NCBI RefSeq assembly: GCF_963667735.1
Contig: NZ_OY763919.1
Location: 744,001 to 808,000, forward strand
Direction: 5' to 3'
Length of the DNA stretch: 64,000 nucleotides
Source of the DNA: an uncultured Methanoregula sp.
GTDB taxonomy: Archaea; Halobacteriota; Methanomicrobia; Methanomicrobiales; Methanospirillaceae
Under the pieces are notes generated by a model. That model worked only from the letters and a program-made list of their open reading frames with translations, did no database searches and was not told the DNA's origin. Below, piece after piece: positions 44,438-53,196 of the stretch; the first letter of the stretch is position 1, and the number at the start of each line of letters is the position of its first letter. The position numbers and the translations under genes are program-made.

Positions 44438-44893
44438 ATGATGTCAGATCCCTCACCCATGGACCCATACATGCAGGCGGCAATCGCCGAGGCGAAGCTC
44501 GGTCTTGCCGAAGGGGGCATTCCCATCGGATCAGTACTGGTGCGGGACAATACCATCATCGGGAGGGGTCATAACCGCCGTGTGCAGGAAGAAGACCCGG
44601 TCATTCACGCCGAGATCGACTGCCTCAGGAATGCCGGGCGGATTGGAACCTATCGCGACACCGTTCTCTATTCCACTCTTATGCCCTGCTATCTCTGTGC
44701 AGGTGCGGCAGTCCAGTTCGGGATCAAAAAAGTTGTTGCCGGGGAATCGAAGACCTTTGCCGGGGCACGGACTTTCATGGAAGAGCACGGCATCGAGGTG
44801 ATCGATCTGGAACTTCCCGAATGCATCGGTATGATGCAGGAGTTCATCGGGAAGAATCCCCGGCTGTGGGACGAGGATATCGGGGAACTCTGA
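44438..44893 (+). CDS. Cytosine deaminase (Fcy1-like)
   Basis: A zinc-dependent deaminase of about 151 residues. The zinc site is VIHAEIDCL (His and catalytic Glu) plus LMPCYLCAGAAVQFG (two Cys). The C-terminal CIGMMQEFIGKNPRLWDEDIGE closely follows the yeast cytosine deaminase tail (ending DWFEDIGE), and YRDTVLYSTLMPC matches its YKDTTLYTTLSPC. It probably converts cytosine to uracil in pyrimidine salvage. Possible starts are ATG 44438, 44441 or 44459; no strong ribosome site decides. It follows the 4-TM gene by 49 bases. Confidence 0.87.
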   Translation: MMSDPSPMDPYMQAAIAEAKLGLAEGGIPIGSVLVRDNTIIGRGHNRRVQEEDPVIHAEIDCLRNAGRIGTYRDTVLYSTLMPCYLCAGAAVQFGIKKVVAGESKTFAGARTFMEEHGIEVIDLELPECIGMMQEFIGKNPRLWDEDIGEL

Positions 44894-44954
44894 TCCACCG
44901 AAGCAATATCATATCAGGAAGATACCAGAACGCCAGAAAAAAGGGTAAAACGGG

Positions 44955-45620
44955 TTATAGTTCGCCGAGGCTCTTCCAGTGGTCGTACTCGTGCTTCCAG
45001 AGATCCTTGTTGAACATAACCAGGCGCTTGAAATAGGCCTTGCGCTCCTGGTGATGTTTCTCCTGGGCCGGATCCTCCCATTTCGTCTTTATCGCGTCGG
45101 TCAGTTTCCTCCCAAGCTCTTTGGCCTGTTTCTCGCCCCCGACAATCGCATTCGGGTCGGCACCCACGAGCACCCCCACCTTACCCACCGTGGTTGCCCC
45201 GAAGTTGAGGAGGGCCGTGTTCATGTAGTCGGCCACCTCGTCCGCGTATGATCCGCCAGCGGTACAGACCGAACAGCCGTACTTCCCGGACAATGACTGG
45301 CAGTGAACCACGTCGGCCATCCGGTCGAAGAGGGTCTTGAGCTGGGCGGTGACCTGGTTGATATAATTCGGTGAGCCGAGCACGATGCCATCGGCATCCA
45401 TCATCTTCTCAAGGAGCATGGCGAAATCATCGCCAATCACGCACTCGCCATTCGCATAGCAGGTGCCGCAGGCAGTACAGTATCCGATGTCAAGGCTGCA
45501 GATATCGATGAAGGTGACGTCCGCACCCGATTGCCGGGCTCCTTCCAGTACTCCCATGACCAGACGGCGGGTCTGGCTCTTCTCGCCTTTCGGGCTTGCA
45601 TTGATACCAAGGATCTTCAT
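44955..45620 (-). CDS. Iron-sulfur flavoprotein (Isf-like NADPH-dependent FMN reductase family)
   Basis: A 221-residue flavodoxin-fold protein. The N terminus MKILGINASPKGEKSQTRR is the FMN phosphate loop; the compact cluster YCTACGTCYANGEC (about 48-61) supplies four cysteines for a 4Fe-4S cluster as in methanogen Isf; GSPNYINQVTAQLKTLFDRM (about 83-102) is the flavin ring site. Isf proteins move electrons and are linked to oxygen or peroxide handling. The ATG at 45620 is used; the longer frame adds a non-conserved leader. Confidence 0.88.
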   Translation of the reverse strand: MKILGINASPKGEKSQTRRLVMGVLEGARQSGADVTFIDICSLDIGYCTACGTCYANGECVIGDDFAMLLEKMMDADGIVLGSPNYINQVTAQLKTLFDRMADVVHCQSLSGKYGCSVCTAGGSYADEVADYMNTALLNFGATTVGKVGVLVGADPNAIVGGEKQAKELGRKLTDAIKTKWEDPAQEKHHQERKAYFKRLVMFNKDLWKHEYDHWKSLGEL

Positions 45621-45763
45621 GCTGTTCACGGGAAAGTTGTATGTGCTGGAATGGATAAAAGGGTGCATGACCTGTGATTCTTAACCGCGTTTTTGGAAGA
45701 GTGAGATCGTACCTGGCCGTTTCTGCCCGATATTTTATATACAATGGATCCGATGGTGAGTGT

Positions 45764-46123
45764 ATGAACGCCATGTGCACACCACCCGAAAAGCGCACCT
45801 GGATCTTCTTTTTCCTGATCCTGCTTGTCGCGATCCTCTGGGCCTCATTCCTCCTGATCCGGGGAGAGATGGTGGAGACGAGCCTGCTGCTCGCAATAAC
45901 AGCTATCTTCATCTCGCTGTTTGCGTTTGTTCATTGCAGCCGGCACCGGCTGTGGATCTTCTTCTATCTCATCGTACTGGTGGCGATCCTCTGGGCTTCA
46001 TTCCTCATAATGAAGGGAGCCATGATCTGGGTGAGCGTGCTCCTCTTCATCCTTGCCGGGGGAACGACAATCTTCTCGTTCCTGCTCGTTGAACCCCTGC
46101 CGGAGGAAACTCCTGAAAAATAA
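45764..46123 (+). CDS. Four-TM protein made of two repeats (paralogue 1)
   Basis: The 119-residue protein is an internal tandem duplication. KRTWIFFFLILLVAILWASF and HRLWIFFYLIVLVAILWASF start the two halves, each containing two membrane segments with LLIRGE or LIMKGA between them. A second four-TM gene of the same kind is at 46618-47004. Function unknown. TATA-like TATTTTATATAC (about 45732-45743) and GGTGA before the ATG at 45764 support expression. Confidence 0.68.
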   Translation: MNAMCTPPEKRTWIFFFLILLVAILWASFLLIRGEMVETSLLLAITAIFISLFAFVHCSRHRLWIFFYLIVLVAILWASFLIMKGAMIWVSVLLFILAGGTTIFSFLLVEPLPEETPEK

Positions 46124-46181
46124 TCTCTTTTTAACCCTTCAGCAACCATCATTTCCAAAAGACAAACCGTGAGATTCTGCC

Positions 46182-46553
46182 ATGATCATCCGCGACATTG
46201 CCAACTGTCCCCACGAACGCGTCATCGATCGCTCGCTCCTCTGCGAGCTCCTGCATCCCGATAAGGTTGCAGGAGCCGGGCATCTGGGCTGCAGTATCGC
46301 CCATGCCATCATCCCGCCTGGGGAGTCGACACTCCCCCACATCCTAGAGATGTCAACGGAACTCTATTACATCCTGAACGGGAGCGGCGAGATGCATATC
46401 GGATCCGAGCACGAACCGGTACATCCGGGTCAGATTATCCTGATCCCCCCGGGTGCACGCCAGTATATCCGGAATACCGGCCCGGGGGATCTCGTCTTCC
46501 TCTGTATAGTTGCCCCGAGATGGCAGGCCGGGGACGAGAGCCTGGTCCGGTGA
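46182..46553 (+). CDS. Cupin domain protein
   Basis: A 123-residue single cupin. The first motif region is HAIIPPGESTLPHILEMSTELYYILNG, with His and Glu in metal-binding positions; the second is PGARQYIRNTGPGDLVFLCI, where the usual His is replaced by Gln or Arg. This resembles mannose-6-phosphate isomerase-like cupins of unknown function found in methanogens. It lies between the two four-TM paralogues but has its own spacing. Confidence 0.83.
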   Translation: MIIRDIANCPHERVIDRSLLCELLHPDKVAGAGHLGCSIAHAIIPPGESTLPHILEMSTELYYILNGSGEMHIGSEHEPVHPGQIILIPPGARQYIRNTGPGDLVFLCIVAPRWQAGDESLVR

Positions 46554-46617
46554 GAGGCCTCATCCCACCTGCCGAATCAGGAACACATTTTTATAGCGGG
46601 AATAATATCCAAGGATT

Positions 46618-47004
46618 ATGAATGCCGGCACCCATGACCGGATCAAACGGACGCGGGTCTTCTTCTTTCTGATCCTCTTTGCCTCAGTGGTCTGGGCCGT
46701 CTTTTTACTCCAGAGGGGCGAGTTTCTCATCTTCAGTTTCATGTTTGCAGGACTGGTTGCGGTAAACCCGGTCATTGCCTTCATTGAGATAAGGAACCCG
46801 GAGGAAGCCCGATCGCTCTTCCTGTTTTATATTCTCGTGCTTGCCGCACTGCTCTTTGCAATCTTTCTCCTCCTGCTGGGAGTCCATCTCTGGATAAGCC
46901 TGTTCCTCTTTATCATAGCGGCAGGTATCCCGACCATGCTTCACATAACCGGAAAACAGGAATCTTTGGTCACAGAAAACCCGCATCTCAAACCGGGAAG
47001 TTGA
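46618..47004 (+). CDS. Four-TM protein made of two repeats (paralogue 2)
   Basis: A 128-residue membrane protein with the same plan as that at 45764: KRTRVFFFLILFASVVWAVF then LFLFYILVLAALLFAIFLLL begin the two halves. It shares about one third of residues with paralogue 1 in the aligned half-repeats by eye. AAGGATT precedes the ATG and a TATA-like ATTTTTATAG lies about 25-30 bases before the start. Function unknown. Confidence 0.65.
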   Translation: MNAGTHDRIKRTRVFFFLILFASVVWAVFLLQRGEFLIFSFMFAGLVAVNPVIAFIEIRNPEEARSLFLFYILVLAALLFAIFLLLLGVHLWISLFLFIIAAGIPTMLHITGKQESLVTENPHLKPGS

Positions 47005-47037
47005 TACTGCAGGAGAACACATCACTTTTTGATACCG

Positions 47038-47655
47038 ATGGGAGACGGGTACGAATATCATATAGCAAAAAACCGGCTGGAAACGCTGTTCGATGGCATC
47101 TTTGCCATTGCGATGACCCTGCTCGTTCTTGGCATTGCATCACCAAAACCACCGGTCTCCGAGGCCCCGAAACTGCTTCCCGGAGAGATCTTCAACCTGT
47201 TCCCGCAGTTTTTTATCTTCGTGGTGGCGTTCTTGGTCCTGGCCATCTTCTGGCTGATCCATCACCGGCAGTTTCATTTCGTCAAGATTGTTGATCCCAA
47301 GCTCCTCTGGATCAATATTTTCCTTCTCATCTTTATCGTTCTCGTTCCCTTCTCAACCGATATGGCCGGTGACTACCCTGAAGTACCGGTTGCCGTTCTC
47401 TTTTTTCATCTGAATATCCTCATTGTGGGACTCCTCTTTGCGGTTCACTGGAAATACATCTACCGCTCGGAATACCTCTGCGATCCCGTACCGGATCAGA
47501 ATATCATACGGGCCCGGTTCATCGACACGGCCCTTATACCCATTGTAGCGGTTGTCGCGATCCTGGTATCTTTTGTCAGTTGCCCGGCCTCGCTGCTTGT
47601 CTACCTTGCCATTCCCGCGGTGATTGTTCTCCTGAACCCAAAGAGCCTGTTCTGA
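47038..47655 (+). CDS. TMEM175-like potassium channel family protein with altered motif
   Basis: A 205-residue, six-segment membrane protein of the TMEM175/DUF1211 family, whose prokaryotic members form tetrameric K+ leak channels. The N-terminal signature normally reads R-x-x-x-F-S-D; here R13-L-E-T-L-F-D19, so Arg and Asp are kept but Phe-Ser is replaced by Leu-Phe. The following GIFAIAMTLLVLGI matches the pore helix. FFIFVVAFLVLAIFWLIHHR (about 60-79) is also typical. The start is ATG 47038. Whether it conducts K+ is uncertain. Confidence 0.8.
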   Translation: MGDGYEYHIAKNRLETLFDGIFAIAMTLLVLGIASPKPPVSEAPKLLPGEIFNLFPQFFIFVVAFLVLAIFWLIHHRQFHFVKIVDPKLLWINIFLLIFIVLVPFSTDMAGDYPEVPVAVLFFHLNILIVGLLFAVHWKYIYRSEYLCDPVPDQNIIRARFIDTALIPIVAVVAILVSFVSCPASLLVYLAIPAVIVLLNPKSLF

Positions 47656-47723
47656 TAATCCCGGCAGGTTGAGAAACCGGAAAACTCCCTTGGGGATCGC
47701 AAAAATAAAAAAAGAGAGCGGGA

Positions 47724-48314
47724 TTAATCCCAGAAATTCTTGACAAAGAGCCGGGATCTCCGGATCTTCGGGGTCAGGACCCGGAGAGCTATGGGAACTA
47801 TCAGGATAGTGACTATGATATTTCCGATAAGTGCGGTCATAAAGACGCTCCCAATCTTGTCGGGTGTGATGATGTTCCCAAGACCCAGGGTCCACGCACA
47901 CCAGGCAGCGCCGATGATATTGTTGAGAAGTACGCCGAAAACAACGAGGATGTTTATATCCCGGAGGTTTTCGAGACTCAGATCAGCATCCAGCGACCGG
48001 ATTGCAACAAGCGGGATGAGCACCTGAAGGAGACCGGCAATCGCCCAGTAGACCGCAACCTCGGGATGGTTCGAGAGCCCTCCCGATGAGAGGAGCCCGG
48101 ATCCAACGAACGTTCCAACATATGCGGCAATAGCGCCATATGCACCAAACCAGAGGGTGAAGAGAATCATGAACGCAACGGCGACGTACAGCCAGGATAC
48201 CCCGTTTTGCCCAGATAAGAAAAGGGTGCAGAGCCAGGCAAGGAGGGTATCGACCACAATGAGAACAAGGGTAAGAATGACAAAGGAATATGTAGGCTCA
48301 TGAGCGTTTTTCAT
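47724..48314 (-). CDS. Six-TM membrane protein, unknown (196 aa)
   Basis: A protein with about six hydrophobic segments, including FVILTLVLIVVDTLLAWLCT and a Gly-rich loop (GAYGAIAAYVGTFVGSGLLS). The Gly/Ala-rich pattern is reminiscent of ECF-type S components or MASE-like sensor domains, but I cannot assign it. The ATG at 48314 follows AGGTATTACC; a longer frame to 48347 lacks a ribosome site. Confidence 0.6.
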   Translation of the reverse strand: MKNAHEPTYSFVILTLVLIVVDTLLAWLCTLFLSGQNGVSWLYVAVAFMILFTLWFGAYGAIAAYVGTFVGSGLLSSGGLSNHPEVAVYWAIAGLLQVLIPLVAIRSLDADLSLENLRDINILVVFGVLLNNIIGAAWCAWTLGLGNIITPDKIGSVFMTALIGNIIVTILIVPIALRVLTPKIRRSRLFVKNFWD

Positions 48315-48604
48315 GGTAATACCTTTACTTGATATTGTATGCTCCAATAAATAGTATTTATTCTTTTATCGATCCGCAGGCCGGCCCCGCATATTCCGGC
48401 AGCTATGCCCGGATTGGACGGGACACCATAGAGAGAGACTGATGTTGCAGGCGTACGGGAGCCGGCCCCCCGGCAACGAAAGGAGAATCGCGGCTGCAGC
48501 GTGACGCGCTGTCGATGAAAAGTCCAACACGGACCCAGAATGGCAATTGGTATCCGGGCCGGCTTTGTTGACTGAATGAACCCGTACAGGGAACCGGGCA
48601 GATC

Positions 48605-49564
48605 TCAGGTCCGGTCCCGCTTCTGGTAAAACGTGCAGAACGAGCCGCACCGGGTACATCCCTCGTTGCAGGGCTCGACATGGATGGTGATATTGGCCCG
48701 GGAGTACTCGGTCTTCAGATCAGATTCGAGATGATCGGTGAGATCATGGGACTGGGTCACGGAGATGGTGCCGGGCACGACGAGATGGAACTCGATGAAG
48801 ATCTCGGGACCCGAGCGCCGGGTCCGGAGATCGTGGAATCCCGCGTATTCGCTTGCATGATCGCAGATGATCTTCCTGATCCGCTCTTCGTCCGCCGCAG
48901 GAATACTGTGATCGATGAGATCGGCAAAGGACCGGACCGAGAGATCGTACGCCGCTTTCATGATGATGATGGCGACCCCAATGGCAAAGATCGGGTCAAA
49001 GATGGTGATGCCGGTGAGCCGGATGAGGATGAGGCCGATGAAGACGCCGAGCGAAGTGTAGACATCGGTCCGCAGGTGCCAGGCATCGCTCTCGAGAGCA
49101 ATGGATTCGGTCTGCTTTGCAACCTTCATGAGCCGCTGCGAGATGAACCAGTTCACGAGAGCCGATATACCCATGACCGCGATACCGGCCAGGAGGAGCT
49201 CGGGCTTGAGCTCTTCGGTCGTATGTCCGAGAAGCTTTGTTGTCGCCTCCCAGATGATCAGGATGGCTGCCACAAAGATAAGCAGGGCTTCAATGAGGCC
49301 CGAGACATCCTCAAACTTGCCATGCCCAAACGAATGGCCGGCATCCGGGGGCTCTGCAGATTTCCGGACCGAGAAGAACGCGATCACGGCGGCAATGAGA
49401 TCCATCGAGGAGTGGATGGCTTCCGAGATGATGCTGACGGATCCGAGGGCAAACCCGACCGCGAACTTCATCAGGACGAGGCCGGTGTTGGAGATGACAG
49501 AGAGGTGGGCGGTTTTTTCCTTGAGCCGGTCAAGGGATTGTTTATCCGCAGGAGGACTATCCAT
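48605..49564 (-). CDS. Cation diffusion facilitator (CDF) transporter
   Basis: A 319-residue Zn/Fe/Mn-type CDF exporter with six membrane helices (about 20-215) and a cytoplasmic C-terminal domain. The zinc-site signatures are SEAIHSSMD (TM2, about 47-55), the HSFGHGKFED loop (about 77-86) and LESDAWHLRTDVYTS (TM5, about 157-171). The tail ends with an unusual Cys-rich sequence, CNEGCTRCGSFC (about 300-311), that could bind metal. The closest CDF type cannot be fixed by eye. Confidence 0.92.
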   Translation of the reverse strand: MDSPPADKQSLDRLKEKTAHLSVISNTGLVLMKFAVGFALGSVSIISEAIHSSMDLIAAVIAFFSVRKSAEPPDAGHSFGHGKFEDVSGLIEALLIFVAAILIIWEATTKLLGHTTEELKPELLLAGIAVMGISALVNWFISQRLMKVAKQTESIALESDAWHLRTDVYTSLGVFIGLILIRLTGITIFDPIFAIGVAIIIMKAAYDLSVRSFADLIDHSIPAADEERIRKIICDHASEYAGFHDLRTRRSGPEIFIEFHLVVPGTISVTQSHDLTDHLESDLKTEYSRANITIHVEPCNEGCTRCGSFCTFYQKRDRT

Positions 49565-49710
49565 ACTTTCGCATTATCTATCGGCGTTTCTGAAGATGAA
49601 GATTTGGCGAACCTGGCCGGCAGCTGCAATATGATCTATTCCTGACCCGAGAGCACCGGCCGGTAAGGCAGGTGCCGCAATCGATGGGGGTGATGGGCCC
49701 CTATACTCTT

Positions 49711-50110
49711 TTCAACCAGGGTTTGATTTAAAAAAAATCAAGGTCCGATTGATCCGGAATTGTTTTTCAAACGCGATCGTGATCGCGATTGAAATTTTAA
49801 AATCAAAGCTCGATTGAAAAATAAAAATCAAAGTCTGCTTGAAAATTTTCAATCAAGGTTTGATGATCAAAAGTTAAGTACCTGTACACAAATGCACACA
49901 AACGATTCACGACGGAGGCCCGATCACAAATGCGGTTTTTCAACCAAGGTCTGCTGAAAAATTTTCAATCAAAGTCCGGTTGAATTTTTTTAATCAAAGT
50001 TTGATTGAAAATTTCAAATCAAGGTTCGATTGATCCGTGAACGATTTTCGATCGCGATCGTGATCGCGATGGAAAATTATCAGACACGGTCCGGTTGGAA
50101 AACACGGTTC
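49711..50110. repeat. 25-base iteron-like array with GATC-rich palindromes
   Basis: A gene-free, AT-rich locus of about 400 bases in the 697-base gap between the CDF gene and the membrane protein gene at 50262. The unit is a 25-mer with consensus AATCAA(A/G)GTNNGATTGA plus an AT-rich linker; each unit is itself a partial inverted repeat. Units start at 49714 and 49736, then 49801, 49826 and 49851 (25 apart), then 49942, 49967, 49992 and 50017 (25 apart). Two copies of the palindrome GCGATCGTGATCGC lie at about 49773-49786 and 50053-50066, inside imperfect ~65-base direct repeats (from 49736 and 50017, 281 apart). No homology to known elements is recognised. Confidence 0.8.
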
Positions 50111-50261
50111 CGTTAAACTCCAAACATGACATAAGAATGTGCGTTCTGGAGCTCAAGAGCAGGATAACACATGCTCCTTTGGCATGCGAATCAGGTTACA
50201 TCAAGAGGGTTTTTTTAAAAAAAGGAACGTCCCCAGGGTAAACGCGGGGTTCCTGGCACTA

Positions 50262-50768
50262 TTATTTCGGCTGGGCGTTCATTTTCGCGGGGATAAGCTG
50301 CCGGAGAACCAGGTCGGGGATCTGTTTTGAGGTTTTCAACGTCAGATCGAAGAGCGCGTTCTTCCCGCTCGTACCAAGGTACGTGAGGGTGATCTGGAAG
50401 TCGGTATCCAGAAGCGGGATTCCCAGGGCGGAAATCCGGGCAGAATGGGGGCTGATAACGCGCTGCTGGCCGAGGGTAAGTTTCTCCTTGTTGCCGTCAA
50501 CATCGGTAAGAACCTCGTTGTCATAGCTCATCACCACGATCCGCGTGTTTCCGATGGTGACGGGTTCTCCATCGGGCAGGCTTACTGTGTATGTTGTGAC
50601 GTAAGGGTATTGTGTACCGGCATCTGAATCAAGCACTGCAATCGTCAGGGTGAAAACTGCAATAATGGCAACAAGTACAATGATTGCAATAACCCCCACG
50701 AGAACTTTCGTGCCCGTGCTCCAGCCTTTCTTATCCTTCGATTCCATCTCGCTCAGGGTATCCGACAT
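50262..50768 (-). CDS. Single-pass membrane protein, unknown (168 aa)
   Basis: A cytosolic N terminus (MSDTLSEMESKDKKGW) precedes one membrane helix (VLVGVIAIIVLVAIIAVFTL, about 22-41) and an external beta-rich domain of about 125 residues. No family recognised. The TM sequence resembles the anchors of many methanogen surface proteins. An ATG at about 50744 is an alternative start. It lies beside the repeat array but nothing connects them functionally. Confidence 0.65.
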   Translation of the reverse strand: MSDTLSEMESKDKKGWSTGTKVLVGVIAIIVLVAIIAVFTLTIAVLDSDAGTQYPYVTTYTVSLPDGEPVTIGNTRIVVMSYDNEVLTDVDGNKEKLTLGQQRVISPHSARISALGIPLLDTDFQITLTYLGTSGKNALFDLTLKTSKQIPDLVLRQLIPAKMNAQPK

Positions 50769-50911
50769 AAGCTCTCATAGTACTCCAACGGCGGGAAAAT
50801 ATTTACGAATTGCGGCTGCCGGTCCCTGCAACTATCATCACCCCAGACCTGGCTGAAAAAAAATCCCCATAAAGTCCATTATCCCCCCCGGCCCATAGAT
50901 ATAGGATTCTG

Positions 50912-52204
50912 ATGCGCATACCCATAGCAAATGTCACCCCTGAATCCGGCAGTGCGGAGATCGCCGGTTGGGTCCACGAGGTCAGGGACCTCGGTGGCCT
51001 CGCCTTCATGCTCGTCCGCGACCGGACCGGGATCATCCAGGTGACCATCCCCAAGAAGAAAGTGTCCGAGGCGGTTCTTGCAGCCGTGAAAGCCGTATCC
51101 CGCGAATCGGTTGTCCGGGTCAGCGGCTCGGTCAAGGCCATCGACAAGGCCCCCGGCGGCCGCGAGCTTGTGCCGGACTCGATCGAGATCATCAGCCTGG
51201 CCGAAACACCCCTCCCGCTCGATGTTTCAGAGAAAGTCCCGGCCGAGCTCGACACCCGGCTCGATGCCCGGTTCCTCGATGTCCGGCGCCCCCGCGTTGC
51301 CGCAGTCTTCGAGATCCGGAGCGCTGCCTGTTACGCGATCAACGAGTACCTGCACAGCAACGGTTTCACCGCGATTACCACCCCCAAGATCGTGGCAGCA
51401 GCTACCGAAGGAGGCACGGAACTCTTCCCCATTGCCTACTTCGACAAAGAGGCATTTCTCAACCAGAGCCCGCAGCTCTACAAACAGATGATGATGGCCG
51501 CAGGCTGCGAGAAAGTGTACGAGATAGGACCGATCTTCCGGGCCGAGGAGCACGCGACCACAAAGCACCTCAACGAGGCAACGAGTATCGACATCGAGGT
51601 CTCGTTCGCCGATCACCTCGAAGTCATGCGCATCCTCGAGGACCTCATCAAGAAGACCTACGAGTACGTGGACAAGACCTGCAGCGTCCAGATCGCAAAC
51701 ACCGGTGTCGAGGACTTCTGTGTCCCGAAGAGCACCTTCCCCCGGCTCCCGTACGCCGAGGCCATCGAGATCGCCAAGAAGAAGATCGAGGACCCGATCA
51801 AGTACGGCGACGACATCAGCCCCGCAGCCGAGCGGGCGATCGGTGCCGAGATGGGCGGCCACTACTTCATCGTGGACTGGCCCTCCGAGATCCGGCCCTA
51901 CTATGCCATGCAGTACGAGGATGACCCGTCGATCTGCAAGGCATTCGACATGATGCACCCGAGAATGGAGCTCTCGAGCGGGGCCCAGCGGGAGCACCGG
52001 TACGATATTCTCGTAAACCAGATCAAAAAGAAAGGTCTCAACCCGGAGTCCTTCGAGTTCTACCTCCGCCCGTTCCGCTACGGTATGCCGCCGCACGCGG
52101 GCTGGGGTCTCGGTGCTGACCGGCTTGTCATGACGATGCTCGGCCTCTCAAATGTCCGCGAGGCGGTCCTCTTCCCCCGGGACCTGCACCGGCTGGTCCC
52201 ATAA
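50912..52204 (+). CDS. aspS: Aspartyl-tRNA synthetase, archaeal type
   Basis: A class II synthetase of 430 residues, the archaeal/eukaryal short form without the bacterial insertion. The N-terminal OB fold (about 1-100, with [20 protein letters not shown]) binds the anticodon. Motif 2 is [17 protein letters not shown] (about 206-222) and motif 3 is [16 protein letters not shown] (about 396-411). Many methanogen AspRS are non-discriminating and also charge tRNA-Asn; this cannot be read from the sequence by eye. The short leader has TATA-like ATAGATATAG just upstream. Confidence 0.96.
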   Translation: MRIPIANVTPESGSAEIAGWVHEVRDLGGLAFMLVRDRTGIIQVTIPKKKVSEAVLAAVKAVSRESVVRVSGSVKAIDKAPGGRELVPDSIEIISLAETPLPLDVSEKVPAELDTRLDARFLDVRRPRVAAVFEIRSAACYAINEYLHSNGFTAITTPKIVAAATEGGTELFPIAYFDKEAFLNQSPQLYKQMMMAAGCEKVYEIGPIFRAEEHATTKHLNEATSIDIEVSFADHLEVMRILEDLIKKTYEYVDKTCSVQIANTGVEDFCVPKSTFPRLPYAEAIEIAKKKIEDPIKYGDDISPAAERAIGAEMGGHYFIVDWPSEIRPYYAMQYEDDPSICKAFDMMHPRMELSSGAQREHRYDILVNQIKKKGLNPESFEFYLRPFRYGMPPHAGWGLGADRLVMTMLGLSNVREAVLFPRDLHRLVP

Positions 52205-52269
52205 CCCGACCACGAACTATTTTTCCTTCCGGAACAATCGATCAGGTACAATTCAGACCCGGATTCCCT

Positions 52270-53175
52270 ATGTCCAAAGCATATTTTATCAACAAAGTGC
52301 TGGCTACAACCGTTGTTGGCAGTTATCCCGTAGTGAAAGCCGGAGGTTTCAAGAGTATCTTCGATCCGCTGGCCGGTGCTGTTGAGACCGCAGTCTCCGA
52401 CCAGGTCGGGGCCGGGATCGATATCATCTCCGACGGGCAGATCCGGGGCGACATGATCGGGAATTTCGCATCCAAACTGCCGGGGGTCAAGGGCCAGGAA
52501 GTAATTGGCAAGATCCAGCCGGCGGCCGGGCCGATCACGGTAGTGGATACGAAGTATGCCCTGTCGAAATTCCCCAAAGTCAAAGGCATCATCACCGGCC
52601 CGTCAACGCTCGCTCACGGCCTGCATATCAGCACCCCGATGTACCGGAACAAGGAGGAGCTCGCCATCGATCTTGCCGCTGCGCTCGTGCCCGAAGCCAG
52701 GAGCCTCGAGGCAGCCGGGGTCACGCTGCTCCAAATCGATGAACCGATCCTGTCAACCGGCATAGCCGATCTCGCGGTTGCAAAACAGGCTGTCGAGATA
52801 ATCACAGCCGCAGTCCGGATTCCCACCTGCATGCATGTCTGCGGCAACATTGCAAACGTGCTTGACGAGATCCTGAAGTATAACGTGAACGTCTTTGACT
52901 TCGAGTTCTCGAACAACCAGGCAAACCTTGACGTGATCTCCCGACGGGATCTCACCGGCCACATGCTCGGGTACGGCTGCGTTGACTCGACATCGGAGAC
53001 CGTCGAGACCGTGCAGGAGATCCGGAAGCGGATCGAGAAGGGCGTTGAATATTTTGACCCGAAGATCCTCTTAATCGACCCGGACTGCGGGATGCGGATG
53101 CGGAGTCGGGAATCGGCCTACTGGAAACTCAAGAATATGTGCGAAGCGGCAAAAGAAGTAAGAATCGCACTCTGA
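52270..53175 (+). CDS. Core MetE methionine synthase (methylcobamide-dependent type)
   Basis: A 301-residue protein covering only the C-terminal catalytic half of MetE. Start MSKAYFINKVLATTVVGSYP is typical of archaeal core-MetE, which takes its methyl group from methylcobalamin or a corrinoid protein instead of folate. Zinc ligands are visible as His-x-Cys in CMHVCGN (about 193-199) and Cys in DPDCGMR (about 277-283), with Glu in FEFSNN. It forms methionine from homocysteine. A T-rich terminator follows directly. Confidence 0.9.
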   Translation: MSKAYFINKVLATTVVGSYPVVKAGGFKSIFDPLAGAVETAVSDQVGAGIDIISDGQIRGDMIGNFASKLPGVKGQEVIGKIQPAAGPITVVDTKYALSKFPKVKGIITGPSTLAHGLHISTPMYRNKEELAIDLAAALVPEARSLEAAGVTLLQIDEPILSTGIADLAVAKQAVEIITAAVRIPTCMHVCGNIANVLDEILKYNVNVFDFEFSNNQANLDVISRRDLTGHMLGYGCVDSTSETVETVQEIRKRIEKGVEYFDPKILLIDPDCGMRMRSRESAYWKLKNMCEAAKEVRIAL

Positions 53176-53188
53176 TTTTTTGTTTTTT
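53176..53188 (+). terminator. Oligo-T terminator after core metE
   Basis: TTTTTTGTTTTTT begins immediately after the metE stop, in the 21-base gap to the convergent CcdA gene. It is a good archaeal terminator candidate. Confidence 0.5.
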
Positions 53189-53196
53189 AAAAATTA

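Noticed and set aside
49711..50110. CRISPR array
   Set aside because: The 25-base units are contiguous with AT-rich linkers that are themselves similar; there are no unique spacers of constant length and no cas genes in the window.
49711..50110. Typical archaeal replication origin
   Set aside because: There is no Orc1/Cdc6 gene nearby and I see no ORB/mini-ORB G-rich elements; the repeats differ. It stays open as an untested possibility only.
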